Shown here piece after piece: positions 33,126-44,800 of a stretch of 64,000 bases of DNA; within the stretch, counting starts at the first letter, position 1, and each line of letters begins with the position of its first letter. The notes below the pieces were generated by a model that did not search any database, was not told the DNA's origin, and saw nothing but the letters and a program-made list of their open reading frames with translations. The position numbers were made by a program, and so were the translations under genes. The stretch is taken from the NCBI GenBank assembly GCA_033807695.1, contig CM066302.1, forward strand, positions 868,001 through 932,000, in the 5' to 3' direction. The DNA is from Daedaleopsis sinensis. Lineage: Eukaryota > Basidiomycota > Agaricomycetes > Polyporales > Polyporaceae.

Positions 33126-34890
33126 TCAGTACCAGATCGACCGCGTGCGGTGGATAGGCAGTCTCGCGTTGGACTGCACCTCTCTAATGCCTTCGACCTG
33201 ATTCTCGCAACGCTTCGCGAGGTCCCATAGGTAGAAGTCTATGAGGACGGAGCTCACAGCCGTCTGGCCGGATAGACCTAGCGATCCGCTCGCGGAATGA
33301 CCCGGGCTGTCTGCCGCGATGATCTTGAGGATCTCGTTACGCACATCCTCGACGGCGACAACACTCGCCGCGCGTATGCTCAACTCCTCCGCGCATCCCG
33401 AGGGCAGCGGCGTCCGCGCGCTCAGCATCTTGACGAGCGACGGCGGGTACGAGATGATCCGGAGGTGGTTAAGTATCTGAGGAACGCGATAATCCGCGAA
33501 CATCGTCAGTTCATGTATCGCCGGGCCAGCCGGGAAGAGCGGGTGTGAGTCGGACGCGTTCTCAGGGTAGAAAGCGGCCCACATCTCGGCGACGAGGATC
33601 TGGGCGCGTTTCCATATGTAGACTGTGGACAAAGTAAGTTGAATATTCTCTTTTCACAGCACGGTGGTATAAGCTTACCGCGCCGGCCCTGGTAGACATG
33701 TTCATCGCGGAACGACGGGAAGGTATCCGCGATCATTTTCACGAGTTGCAATGCAGTCCCGCGGTCCTCGTACCGTTGTCGAAAGACGTCGATGAATCCG
33801 GAGAAGGAGCCGCCGAATTCCTGGCGTCCGTGAGCAGATACGACCGGCCAAAGCAATCAGACAGACATACTGAAGACAGGATGGACCCAACTTCGCGGAG
33901 GATCCCGATTCGCTCAGGAAGCAGTGGAATACCTTCGACCGACCGAGCCGCGGGACGGAAGACGTGATCTATAAGGGAGTCCGGACAGCGGATATCCGAG
34001 GCATAGAACGTCGGATCTGTTATGGGGATGCCTTCTTCAAGGGCTGCACAAGGAACTCGTATGAGAAGGCGATCGTCGGAACGGTGCGCAGAAAGTCGGT
34101 CTCACATTTGTCAATTGCGGCGACAAGGGACCAGTATCCTGTGTGTACAACCGTCCGATCCGAGGTCCAACCTTCGCGCCATTCCACGCCGTACCGACCC
34201 TCCTGACCCTCAAGTTCAGACCAGAAGCTGAAGTTCAAGGAAGAGATGAGGAATATCCAGTTGAGACAGGCGTGGGTAGATGGGTCGGCCCAGGAATAAG
34301 GTTCTGCGGGACATAGGTGGAGGGGGTGCGTTCTCCAGGTACGAGGGACATAAGCTTCGCGCTGCATTTGGTCATGGATCTGCATTGCGGTGCTGTTAGC
34401 GGCTGCGCCACAAGTTCGGACGAGGATGTAAGATTGTACGAACAAACTTCGCCGCTGAGCGGATGCCTTCTGCGTGTGGGCAGGCGAGTCCTATCTCCTG
34501 CGATGCCGCGAGCATCATGAGCTTGGTCACTTTGTGAAAGTTATGAAACTGACCTCGACCGCCCATTTCGATGTCTCCAGTACTGGATTGACCCCATCCG
34601 GATACGGCAGTGCGCGAGTCGAAGAGAAGGTTTCCACACCGTCAGTCCCCTTCGAAGTTACGCCCTGTGTGTCCGATGTATGCGCGTTCGCCGCACGCGA
34701 ACAGTCTTCAAGGCGTAGTGGGACGGGGATCGTCATTTCTATCCTTTTCTTGCGCCAGGAAGTCCTCTGACAAGAGCGGATTAAGGTGGCGACAGCTGGT
34801 AGTAGACCGCGAGAAATAAAGAACACATCGTGGCCTGCAGCCTCAGAGAATGCATCTTTTTCGGCCGGGTGATCGAGCACGTAGTTCGGG
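33126..34890 (-). CDS. QNG1: Queuosine 5'-phosphate N-glycosylase (queuosine salvage protein, DUF2419)
   Basis: This enzyme releases queuine from queuosine 5'-monophosphate, letting eukaryotes recycle the base for tRNA wobble modification. Hallmarks seen: LNFSFWSELEGQEGRYGVEW, YWSLVAAIDK, SYEFLVQPLKKASP, the metazoan-like KRAQILVAEMWAAFYPE, ELTMFADYRVPQILNHLRII, DFYLWDLAKRCE and the C-terminal HRTRSIWY. All are in family order. About five exons; the last is 33126 to about 33630. The first exon is uncertain: a frame with VLDHPAEKDAFSEAAGHDVF begins after 34890, but no in-frame ATG was found, so a short upstream exon probably exists. It diverges from CCT8 across about 190 bases. Confidence 0.9.
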
Positions 34891-35081
34891 GTCTGCAATT
34901 ATTCCAGCTGAACGTCCACTGAGGGCTCATTCGCACGTCTAGGGTTAGGGCTTATATCATTGAGCGCTAAGATGCTACCGGGCGCCCGCGAAATAATCGC
35001 GGCGTGCCTCCGAGCTCGAGGCTTGACTTAGACTCGGACTCGGACCCCACGCTTTTCTCTCTTGTTCACGATCTCGCTACG
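34891..35081. promoter_or_regulatory. Bidirectional promoter of QNG1 and CCT8 with TTAGGG motif
   Basis: Short divergent spacer. It contains ctagggttaggg at 34939-34950 (almost two telomere-type repeats) and a gactcggactcggac repeat at about 35030-35045. TTAGGG/AACCCTA boxes are known binding sites for Tbf1/Rap1-like factors at housekeeping promoters in several fungi; the role here is inferred. Confidence 0.5.
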
Positions 35082-37319
35082 ATGTCTCTCAAGGTCCCCA
35101 AAGCACAAAATATACAGCTCTTCAAGGATGGCTACAAGGTTCGTGAATGGCTTTACCATCTTGAAGATCCTGCGTCCGACGCGTCTCGCAGCATTTGTCC
35201 GGACTCGAGGATGCTATATTGCGCAACATACAAGCTGTTGCAGAGCTTTCGGATCTGGTGAGAACGAGCTTTGGGCCCAATGGTAAGTCCACAACGTCGC
35301 TATGTGTAGCTGAGACGATACAGATGACGAAACTCAGGACGGAACAAGCTTGTGATCAATCATCTGGGTCGACTCTTTGTAACGTCCGATGCTGCTACTA
35401 TCATTCGCGAAATCGAGGTAGTACATCCAGCTGCGAAGCTGCTCGTGATGGCGTCGCAAGCGCAAGAGTCCGAGGTATGTTACTGTGCACTGTTTTCTGA
35501 ATCCGATTCCGCCCCATCCAACCTTCCTTCGTTGTAAAAACCATCCTTTCCATGGGTTCTTTTGCTTGTCGCTCTACCATAGTTTAAGACACACAGCATG
35601 CTTTCTATGCTCTCATACATACAGTCCCCTTGCAAGGATCTATCTGGTCACGATCACTTCACCGCGTATGTTTTGACTATATGCTAACATTGCGCGTCTT
35701 CGCAGATGGGCGACGCGACAAATACCGTCATGATTCTTGCCGGAGAGATGCTGAAGAAGGCTGAACATCTCCTCATCATGGGTCTCCATCCAAGTGAGAT
35801 CATCAAGGGGTACGAGCTTGCATCCACAAAAGCCCTTGCGGAACTCGACAGTACGTTCCAACGACTCCAGGATATGAGCATTTGCTAATTTACCTACTCA
35901 TCAGGCTTGTCAACGTTCTCATTACCATCACCCCTCACACAAGTCTCCCTTTCCAACGCCCTCAAACCCGCAATTGCATCGAAACAATACGGCCACGAGG
36001 ACCAATTGGCAGAACTTGTCGCCGAAGCGTCACTAGCAGTCATGCCACAAAATCCCAAAAACTTCAACGTCGACAACGTGCGAGTCGTAAAGATCCTGGG
36101 TGGTAGCCTCGCAGGCAGCAAGGTTGTTCGCGGTATGGTCTTCGGCAGGCAACCGGAAGGTATGTTCTGTGCGCGCACGCGTTACATGAAACGCGGTTGA
36201 TTGATATCCACAGGCCTCATCCAAAAGGTCAAGAAGGGGAAGGTTGCGGTTTTCACATGCGGGCTTGACGCGGCGCAGACCGAGACCAAGGGCACCGTCC
36301 TGCTCAAGAACGCGGAGGAAATGCTAAACTTTACCCGCGGGGAGGAGCAGCAGCTAGAAAAGGTAAACTCGTGCCTATCAATACCTCAGCATGTCATCTG
36401 ATGCCTGCACTCAGATCTTCCAAGAAATTGCTGATTCCGGCGTCAAAGTCATCATCGCAGGCTCCACCGTGGGCGAGCTCGCCCTGCATTACCTCAATCG
36501 CATGAACATCGCCGTCCTCAAAGTGCTCTCTAAGTTCGACCTTCGCCGCCTCTGTCGCGTCGTTAACGCTACACCACTCGCGCGCATGGGTGCTCCCACC
36601 GCGGAGGAGGCCGGCTTCGTCGACGTCTTCGAGACCATCGAAGTCGGCGGCGATCGCGTCACCGTCCTCCGACAGGTTGTCGAAGGCGATCCGGACTACG
36701 ACCCGTCTGACCGCTCCGAAAAGACGCGCACGGCGACGATCGTCCTCCGCGGAGCGACGCAAAACCGCCTGGACGACCTCGAACGCGCTATTGACGACGG
36801 CGTAAACGTCATCAAAGCCCTCATCAAGGACCCGCGCCTCGTTCCGGGTGCGGGTGCAACCGAGCTCGAGCTCGCGAAGCGCGTAGAGGTGTACGGAAAC
36901 GGGCTGAAGGGCCTCTCTCAGCACGCCGTCAAGCGGTGGGCACAGGCACTGGAGGTCATCCCCCGTACCCTCGCGGAGAACGCGCTTGGTGGTGCGGAGG
37001 GGAACGAGGTCGTCAGCAGGCTGTGGGCGAAGCACGAAGGCGCGGGTGGCGAGGTCTGGGGTGTCGACGTCGAGGTGCGTCATCGTCATAGTGCTCGCCC
37101 TTCTTTTCCATAGTTGACGCGTCCGAGCAGGCCGAGACGGACGGGACGCTCTCTGCGACCGAGAACGTTATCCTCGACTCGCTCGCCGCGAAGCAGTGGG
37201 CGATCAAGCTCGCGACAGAGGCTGCGACGTCGGTGCTGAGCGTCGACGCGATCATCATGAGCAGACCTGCCGGTGGCCCGAAGATACCGCAACAGGCGGG
37301 CAATTGGGACGAAGACTAA
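35082..37319 (+). CDS. CCT8: T-complex protein 1 subunit theta (CCT8 chaperonin)
   Basis: Subunit of the cytosolic TRiC/CCT folding machine for actin and tubulin. It starts MSLKVPKAQNIQLFKDGYK, and the second exon reads HLSGLEDAILRNIQAVAELS. The nucleotide-binding blocks follow: DLVRTSFGPNGRNKLVINHL, LFVTSDAATIIREIEV and VMASQAQESEMGDATNTVMI. The apical part has IIAGSTVGELALHYLNRMNI; the late part has LVPGAGATELELAKRVEVYG and NVILDSLAAKQWAIKLATEA. The C-terminus (PKIPQQAGNWDED) is typical of theta. About nine exons and around 545 residues. The motif is GDATN rather than the GDGT(T/N) usual in group II chaperonins. Confidence 0.95.
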
Positions 37320-38141
37320 CTCTCGGGTCGGTGTCAATGGCGTGCGCGTGCCTAAAGGAGGAGGTAGGGTACTGAGATAGACGAGTATTAATGCGCTTGT
37401 ACAATGCTAGCTATACGCTTCCGCGCGCGCTGTGTGTGAGAGAGAACGGGCTTAAGAGGTAAGTCCTTCGATTCTGATGCTGACCTTGATCTATCGTTCT
37501 CTACGGAGCTACCCAGGTGGATCGTGGCAGATTTGTAGCGTTTTCCTGCCGTTTATACCGAGATCGGTATGTACTCGCTTACTACGTCTACACCATTCGG
37601 AGTCCAAGCTTAAGTGACATTTGGACAGTGTCCTCGATTTCGAAATGAAGATGGGCATACGCAGGAATACGGGGGTCATCATCGTTCTCTTCTCATGCCT
37701 CTTCGACAAACGCGCGCCGCCCACGCTCGCCGCTTCCCCCCTCGACTCTCGAGCGAGTGCGTACTACGAGCGTTGAGACTCTCGGAGAGCATGGTGGAGA
37801 ACATGCGCAGTGTGACTACTCATTCACTGTGAAGATGATCAAGGCCGATCTGTCAAATGTAAGTTCTGTATCTGTTATCTCCGCGATATGTTGCTCACAG
37901 CGACTGCGATCGCGATAGTTGGACAGCGGCCCCGGCGCAGCATGCGCAGTTGCTTCGCAGGAGTCATGTGTGAATTTCTGTGTGTTGTGCACAGACGGGC
38001 GTTGGGTCAATTTAATATCTCTCTTTCCTACAACCATCTCCCCTCCCTCTCCTAGAGCTTGAGCTGGACTGCGTTGTCTTCGCGCAGGGACTGGAGCAGT
38101 ACGATCTTAGTCTTGAGGCCTGAAGCTTGAAGAGCCAAACC
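37320..38141. other. Intergenic
   Basis: About 820 bases. A plus-strand open stretch at about 37640-37850 continues across a possible gtaagt..gatag intron (37860-37919) into a Cys-containing reading frame, but it has no in-frame start and no known family. Otherwise promoter-like. Confidence 0.4.
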
Positions 38142-39534
38142 ATGATTCTACCTTTGAACACCCCGGACTCTCCCACCAAGACAGTGCCCACCGGGCCGCC
38201 GTCCGATTCCGACTCCATCTCCTCACTGGTCACAGACGAGTACCTCTCGCCTCCTCCCGCATACGCTGGCCCAGTGTACTCGCATGGTACTCATGGACAA
38301 CTTGCACATATCCAGTACCAAAATCCTCAACACGGCGACGTCGAGGCGCAGACCGGCCATGTATATCCCTCTATTGAGGACGCCGCTTCCTCCGCTGTTG
38401 TCCCTTTCGCTAAGCGTACATCGACCAGCATGCGAGTCTTGAAGGCCTTCGGTATCCTAGTACTCGTCCTCGTCGTGCTTGGCACTTTCGCACGAACAGT
38501 CGATACTGTAGCTCGTTTGCGCAATCACCATGACCATGACGTGAGTTCTCGCTTTTGAACACAATACGATCTTTCGTTTCTGAGGCTGACTCTCGCTGTT
38601 TTACGTCGCAGCTGGATGAGATGGAGAACCAGAACACTGTACATGAAGTCTCCCTCATACCCTTCCCAAAAACATCAGATGGGGTAGTCGAGGAGTGCGT
38701 CTCCTTATCATCTTTTGCTGCCGATACAGTCGATACCCGTCCTATGGTCACTTTCAATCTATCATCTACGATAAACGTGCTGTATGTATTCGGGAGAGGG
38801 GCCCTTGCTCGAGGGGCATTCACTCTCACGTCGTCAAACGACCCCTCCATCCCGAAGGACAGTATACGCGTGGACATCACCCCGCATTATACATCGCCCC
38901 TCGCTTTGGAGAAGCCCAACTTCTGTCTGCTGACAAGAGCACCCGGGGAGAAAAGCATCGGCATCCTAGTAAGTCCGTTGCTCAACGATCCATATGATGT
39001 GCACTCAACAGCGTGTTCAGGCCTCAGAAAACTGGGGCTTGAACCATGGTTTGACATTCTCGATACACATCCGTCTCCAAGGACACGGAGCGCTGCACGT
39101 CAAGACGTTCCAAGAAGACCTCCTCCTCTTCAGCCATGCGGACTTAAATACCGGCATCGCTCCTTCCTGGGTATGTCTCGATCAACATATGCGTCCATCG
39201 TTAATACTCATACGCCCACCTCCAGGATTCTGGACACTACCAGATTCTGGTATGCTTTAGTTTCCTATCCCTGTGCATGCAAACTCATATATGAGCGTTT
39301 CTAGCATCTTCCCACTGGCTACTATCAAATCCCAGTGTCCACTGGTATCAGCTCTGTGACGGGAACGTGGCTTCCCCATCCCCTCTCCTCATCCATGTAT
39401 AACACTTGGGGTTATTCCAGATCCACTGCCGGTACGCACATCTCGCTTGTGATGGTCTGCTGCTGGATTGTTGAATCTTCATAGCAGTTTCGGTCCCAAC
39501 CTATATTCCGGGGGATGTCTCGTCCGCTTCGTAA
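38142..39534 (+). CDS. Single-pass membrane protein of a basidiomycete surface family (short member)
   Basis: Starts MILPLNTPDSPTKTVPTGPP, with a Ser/Pro-rich cytosolic part and the helix LKAFGILVLVLVVLGTFA. The outside part shows beta-rich blocks: VTFNLSSTINVLYVFGRGAL, FCLLTRAPGEKSIGIL, FSIHIRLQGHGALHVKTFQE, DLLLFSHADL and IPVSTGISSVTGTWLPHP. Spliced through five introns, it ends VSVPTYIPGDVSSAS at a TAA (39532-39534). It shares the helix-then-LRL..K.F...L..FSH pattern with the gene at 44801-46354 but is shorter and lacks that gene's last repeats. Function unknown; adhesin-like beta repeats (DUF4097-like) are an inference. Confidence 0.65.
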
Positions 39535-40547
39535 AGACCTCGCGCCTCGACATCTTGACGCAACCCCACAGAGGGCCTCGAGAGGATCCGTGAGCGGTTC
39601 CTGCTATGTCACCTTAGGCCCGACGTTCGGCATGCGGAGAGAAGTACATGCGTCTTCTATCCTCGCAACCCAGGGACCTGAAGTCTACATCCCAAGCCGG
39701 GGTGTCTTTCAGACGATGGACACGTCGTGATAGATGGCTCTAGATACGGAGTTTGGCCGTACGAGTTGAGCGCGGCGATGTTTTGACAATGTTTGCCGTG
39801 CACATCGTGATGTAGATGGACGACGTAAGAGTGAATTTCATCTTGTAACTGTATTGACATTTCGTTGCTATTAGGTATTTTGCACAAACATGTTGTATCT
39901 AAACAGTTCCTCAATCGCTACGCCAGCAGGCTTTCGTCTTGGCTGCGTATCTCTCGAGGTGAGGATCACAATCGATGTCACTTTGAGCTCCTCGCGCGTT
40001 CTTCACCCTGCCTCAAGATCTATTAGGGTTCCGCAGCGGACGGTCTTCGGCTCCAGGCATCCTTGCCTTCCCTTTCGATACACTGGCCTCATTGTCTCCG
40101 TCCCTTTTCGAAAGCCTGTGCCCACCGCCCGATCTTGGACATCTCGAAGTGCGTATAGGCTTCCGTACCGCGCGTTGTCGATCTGACCCTCCGACCTGCC
40201 CTTGTTCCACAGTTCAATTGCACACGGAAAGCGTTCGTTCCACTCGCAGCCATGGGTGAAGCAGCATGCAGGTGGCGATGTCCTATTCTCGGACCCTCTC
40301 GTGTAAGTTTCCATAACCTGCGTCGTTGCAGCAAGATAAGTAGGCTAGAGGCAAGTAAAGTTTGAGGGGGTTCATGGAGGTGGTGCTTCGTCGGCGGTGC
40401 TTTCAAGTGCCGGATCCCTGCATCTCGTGGCGATTCCCTGAACTATATTCCCCAAGGGCTACAAATATCAGAGCTCGTCGTCTCTCAAGATCACCGTAGA
40501 GATTACTCTCTACAGCTTCGTCAGATCAGCACAACTCCAAGCCTGCG
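39535..40547. other. Intergenic
   Basis: About 1 kb. Overlapping open frames on both strands at 40003-40406 have no recognisable family. The last ~150 bases are promoter and leader of the next gene. Confidence 0.45.
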
Positions 40548-42061
40548 ATGCCCTTGACCATCCGCGAAGTTGGGATAGTTCCCTCTGTTGAAAGATTCGT
40601 CAGCACCAACTACCTCCTCCGCCACATCGTCGTCCTCGGCGTTCTCGTCGTCCTGGCCTTGAGCACCTCCGTAGTCGCCTATCTCCTGACCATGCACTAT
40701 GGCCGTCCCACACAATTCTCCTCGTCCGACCCTCGCGTCGGCTTCCAGGCCGACTCTGGCGGGCGCGCGACGATGGACATCGTCTCCTCCTGCGCGTCCA
40801 CGCTCAGCATCTGCATCTACAGCGCCGTGCATTTCAACGTCCCGCGCTCTCACGCCCACCGCCTCTCCTTCTGGCCGCCGTGGAACTCGCCCATGCTGCG
40901 CTCGCGCGAATGGTGGCTCGAGCTCTGGGCGAAGGTCAGCTTCTGGCTGCTCGGCGTCTTCTCGCCCGAGATGCTCGTGCTACACGCGTTCTACGAGTAC
41001 GTCATCGCGGGGCGCGACGTCGCGTGGATGCACGAGCACGGCTACACGGGCTGGACGCGGAAGCTCGCGTTTGCGGCCGACATGGGCGCGCTCACGACCG
41101 AGTCGGAGGATCCTGACGGCGGGGTCGTTGTGCGCTCCGGCTTCCAGCTGCAAGAGCTGCTGCTGCGCAACCGCGAGCCGAGCGCGCTCGACTGCACGGC
41201 GCTCGAGCGAGAGCTCGACGACCACTCGAAGGCGGACACGATGGTCAAGCTGCTGGCGACTTGGCAGATCACTTATTTCTTCGTCAGCGCTATCGCACGC
41301 TCGGTGATGGGCCTGCCGATTGCCCCGTTGGAGACGGTAACCTGCGCGTACGTCGTGTGTACGCTCGTGTACTACGGGCTGTGGTGGAGCAAGCCGTACA
41401 ACGTGAACGAGCGGGTCGTCGTGCGCATCCGCGCACTAACGGCACGCCGCGTGACGACGCAGACGCAACGTACTGCCAGAGCTCACCCAAACCAGTCTAA
41501 GTCCGGGTCGAAGAAGACCACGCGCACCTGTGTGCAGCCCCTGCGGACGCTTTGGGAGAAGGTTGCTCTTCTATTCCAGGAGCCAGTGATGTCTGAGTCA
41601 GACCGGTTACATGGGAGTGAGCGTATGTGGCAGACGAGTCCATGTAAGTGTTTTGACTCTGATGTACGTACCGTTGGATCCTCTACTGATGTCTCTAACT
41701 GACTGCAGACATGATGCATGGCTCGCTCCTTGCGACCGCTGCCAGCATCCTGCTGGGCCTGGCGCATCTCGCCTGCTGGAATCTCGAGTTTCCCAACAGC
41801 AATGGCCAGGTTCTCTGGCGATACTGCACGCTGCTCATCATTATCCTGCCCATTGTTGTCTCCTTCATCATCATGGGTGCCGCTATCATCCTCCGGAGCT
41901 GGGTCACCGACGCGATGAACAAGATGGCGCTGACCCTGATCGTCATCTACTGTGTCGCTCGCCTCATCCTGCTGATCTTGCTGGGGCATTCGTTCCAAAG
42001 CTTGCCAGCAGGTGTATACGACACAATATCGTGGTTGTCGTTTATCCCGTCCATTCACTAA
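40548..42061 (+). CDS. Uncharacterised multi-pass membrane protein
   Basis: Exons 40548-41643 and 41709-42061 give 482 residues. Membrane segments: RHIVVLGVLVVLALSTSVVA, then VSFWLLGVFSPEMLVLHAFY, ITYFFVSAIARSVMGLPIAP, VTCAYVVCTLVYYGLWWSKP, and after the intron LLATAASILLGLAHLACW, TLLIIILPIVVSFIIMGAAI and LTLIVIYCVARLILLILLG. The family is recognised as one expanded in mushroom genomes (WSKPYNVN-type motif, a cytosolic helix with MHEHGYTGWTRKLAFAADMG), but no function is known. A basic loop sits before the last three helices. Confidence 0.8.
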
Positions 42062-42603
42062 TTGATCTCAATGCTGGACAACGATCTCGTATCCCGTGGT
42101 TTTCCCCAGAATGTCACCAGTACTTAGAATGCTCTTCAATTCTCCATGTCGGCGCAGTGTTTGTTTGATATTTTACTCTACTAGCTATTTCTGTAGCCAG
42201 AGGATGGCAGCAGCGTACACAAAAGTTAGTCCGTCCTTTCCCCGTTCAATAGGACCTGTACATCGTCTGCCTAGGGGAGCAAACTTGAAAGTTAAAGTAG
42301 CACTGTACTACGCCGCCAAACGCATGACGTCATACCTCAATCACGGTCACATGATCCGTGCAACTTGCGCGACCCGGGAATGCGCGGCGGTGACACGCTC
42401 CAGTTTTCTCCACCTCCTCCTCGACCACCATCATGTCCCACCCCATCGCCTCGTACCACTAAGTCATATAAGAATTATAGGCACCCTGCTCTAATCCTTC
42501 ATCAGCGACACCTCTTCTAGCAGTACAGTGAGTCTGCCAAATGCTTACTCGTCGTTAGCTTGATCGCTCAATCAACTCAATTTGAATTCGCCCCCCAAAA
42601 GCC
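42062..42603. other. Intergenic / promoter
   Basis: About 540 bases upstream of the pRiA4b ORF3-like gene, with a tcatataagaattatagg TATA-like stretch at about 42464. Nothing else seen. Confidence 0.5.
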
Positions 42604-43903
42604 ATGCCTCTCACAAACGTAATGGAGAACACTATTGATTTCATCTCTGCTGGCTCTTCCTACGGACCACTATCTGTGCCAAAGAAACGTCTGACTGAAG
42701 ATGCGGGTCATGTCGAACAAGCTGGACCAGCCAAGAGACCTCGGCAGCTCGAGCAGCCCGCGCAAACCGTCTCCGAGTCCTTGTCATCCAATGCTTCATC
42801 ATCCCAGAATGCGTTCAACTCGAGCGACAATCTGATGCCTCCTCCCTGCGACACATACATCCAGCTTCGCTTCCAGCTCTGCCGCTTCAAGGGCGTCTAC
42901 CGCGTCGCCCGTCTCCCTCTCACCTGCACTTTCGCGCACCTCTACAAATATATCCTCCTAATCTTCGGCTGGTCAGGCATGCACTTGCACAAGGCCGAAG
43001 TCCTCACGCATACCGAGCTCTACTCCGGCGCATACCGCCCCGGCGAGATCAAGAAACACCGCACCTTCAGGATCCCCGAAGAGCCGAACTATAAGGACGA
43101 CCTGCGCGAGTGGCAGCAGTGGTCGCTCTTCTACGCTAAGTGCACCCACGATCCGGCGATGAGAGTCTCACCGTCTGGGAGAAGCTACGAGGACGCCTGG
43201 ATGGGCAACGACTCGGAACCACTGAACATGGACGACCCTTACGACAGGGTGTGGGCGGAGACCAGGGTGCCAAGCAAGAAGGACGCTGAGGTTACATTGG
43301 GGGACGTTTGGAGCTGGAAGAGCAAGGACAATATCAGTAAGGGTGATTGCTCAAATGAAAATATTGGCATCGCGTTCGAGTATGACCTCGGCGGTGAGTC
43401 GCCCGTCGCCGTCTCCATTCCCAGTCAGCTTCTATATGCGGTGTTCTGAGCGCATTTCAGCCAGCTGGCTAGTTCACATCACTCCGGAGTCCAGCAAAGA
43501 ACGGAGCTACATGTGGAAAGAGCGCACGCCGCGGAGCTACCCCATGCTCGTCACTGCTAAAGGAGCGGTGAGTATCCAGCTGTTCCGCACAATTTTTACC
43601 ACATGCTCAATGGGGTGCAGCCACCCACCGAGGACGCGAGGAGTTATAGTAAGGCAGGTAGCTTTCTATCTTATTCTGCTAGCTATATCCTGACTCAGAA
43701 AAACTCAGGACACCGATCCGAAGAAGAAAACGGTGCCGGAACTTCTCTTTGCCCACGATACCTTTGAACGCTTCCTCAACGAGGAGATATGTTCAGTTGT
43801 TCGTAACACTGAACTCGCGGTCTACAAGGCAGATCAGCCCCCCGCATCCGTTCTCGAAGAGGATCAATCCGAGGACGAAGACGAGGACGATTGGGAGGAC
43901 TAG
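42604..43903 (+). CDS. Plasmid pRiA4b ORF3-like domain protein
   Basis: Exons 42604-43393, 43461-43567, 43621-43653 and 43709-43903 give 374 residues. The domain runs from IQLRFQLCRFKGVYRVARLP, FGWSGMHLHKAEVL and TLGDVWSWKSKD to NIGIAFEYDLG-ASWLVHITP, which is the characteristic core of the pRiA4b ORF3 family. That family was first seen on Agrobacterium rhizogenes plasmids and next to bacterial insertion sequences. The N-terminus has a KRPRQLEQP basic patch; the C-terminus is acidic (EEDQSEDEDEDDWED). The third intron appears to use a GC donor (AAG|gcaggt). The function is unknown in any kingdom. Confidence 0.82.
43654..43708 (+). other. GC-AG intron
   Basis: A 55-base intron with donor AAG|gcaggt and acceptor actcag|GAC. 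It gives SYSKDTDPKKKTVPELLF and a total coding length divisible by three. The nearby gtaagg donor at 43649 does not keep frame with any acceptor I tried. Confidence 0.6.
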
Positions 43904-44800
43904 AATTTGCGCCAATATGCAGTGAGGGTGTCAAAGGTTGACGGTTCCGGCGAGGATTTGGCTGGAGTAGGTGCGTTATCCGATCTTGGGTTGGGTGCCG
44001 TTCGGGCTGTGATTGATTCTCATCGGATGGGGTTTCTTCTTCTATAATGCAGATGAAACAATAATTGCTCGTTTCTTGTTTTAAACTGAAGCAACAGGAT
44101 CGCTACGTTTTCCTCCGTCATTTGGGTTTGCTCTTCTCATCAGAACGAGGGTCCTTGCTGGACATCTGGTTCTACACATCAATCCAATGTCAACTAACAA
44201 CATGAATGAGATAGAATAAAGAAGAGTCCGCAAGTAAGACTGGCCCCCGGTGGAAGTACTGGGAGGTTAACTAAGATAGCCGGAAATAATATCTTAAACG
44301 CCGCTCGTAGTCAGGTGAGCACTTGAACATCCGGCTGCGGAGGCCTTGCTTCTACTTAGTACTCAAGGGCTGCGCTTCATATTCTCCCACCGAGATACTT
44401 CGACTGACGAGAGAGCGCAGTACACGCCATGCGGAGGATTTTGAAGAAGAAACGCAGCACAAGAATTGTTGTGAATCAAACTTACTACGAGCATTTGAGG
44501 TGCGGCGCTCCGGACGAGGCCACTGCGGGTTTCCTGCATTCGACTGCGCGCGAGCGGACATGTCCTCCTCCACTCGATTACTCTTGAACGCGATGGCATA
44601 CAAGTCATACTGCCCATCTTCTCAATGCAAAGTTGCTGCGGGTGCTCGTCTACTCACATTGAGCGCAGCAATCTCAATACCAACCCTGACATTTACTATA
44701 CATCTTGCTCACAGAAAGAGCGAGAAGGCATTTGGCAGCCACGATAAAAGGGAAAGGTGTCGTCGTGGGCTCTTTGTCGTCCCAATCACTCCGCTCTAAC
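43904..44800. other. Intergenic
   Basis: About 900 bases of AT-richer sequence; a long plus-strand frame at 44323-44799 lacks an ATG near its start and shows no family. Contains the promoter of the next gene. Confidence 0.5.

Noticed and set aside
37640..38000. Possible spliced Cys-containing small protein on the plus strand
   Set aside because: No in-frame start codon and no family match, though a gtaagt..gatag intron can be drawn.
40003..40406. Overlapping open frames on both strands that look like a small gene
   Set aside because: Frames on both strands are equally open and no splice model gives a recognisable protein.
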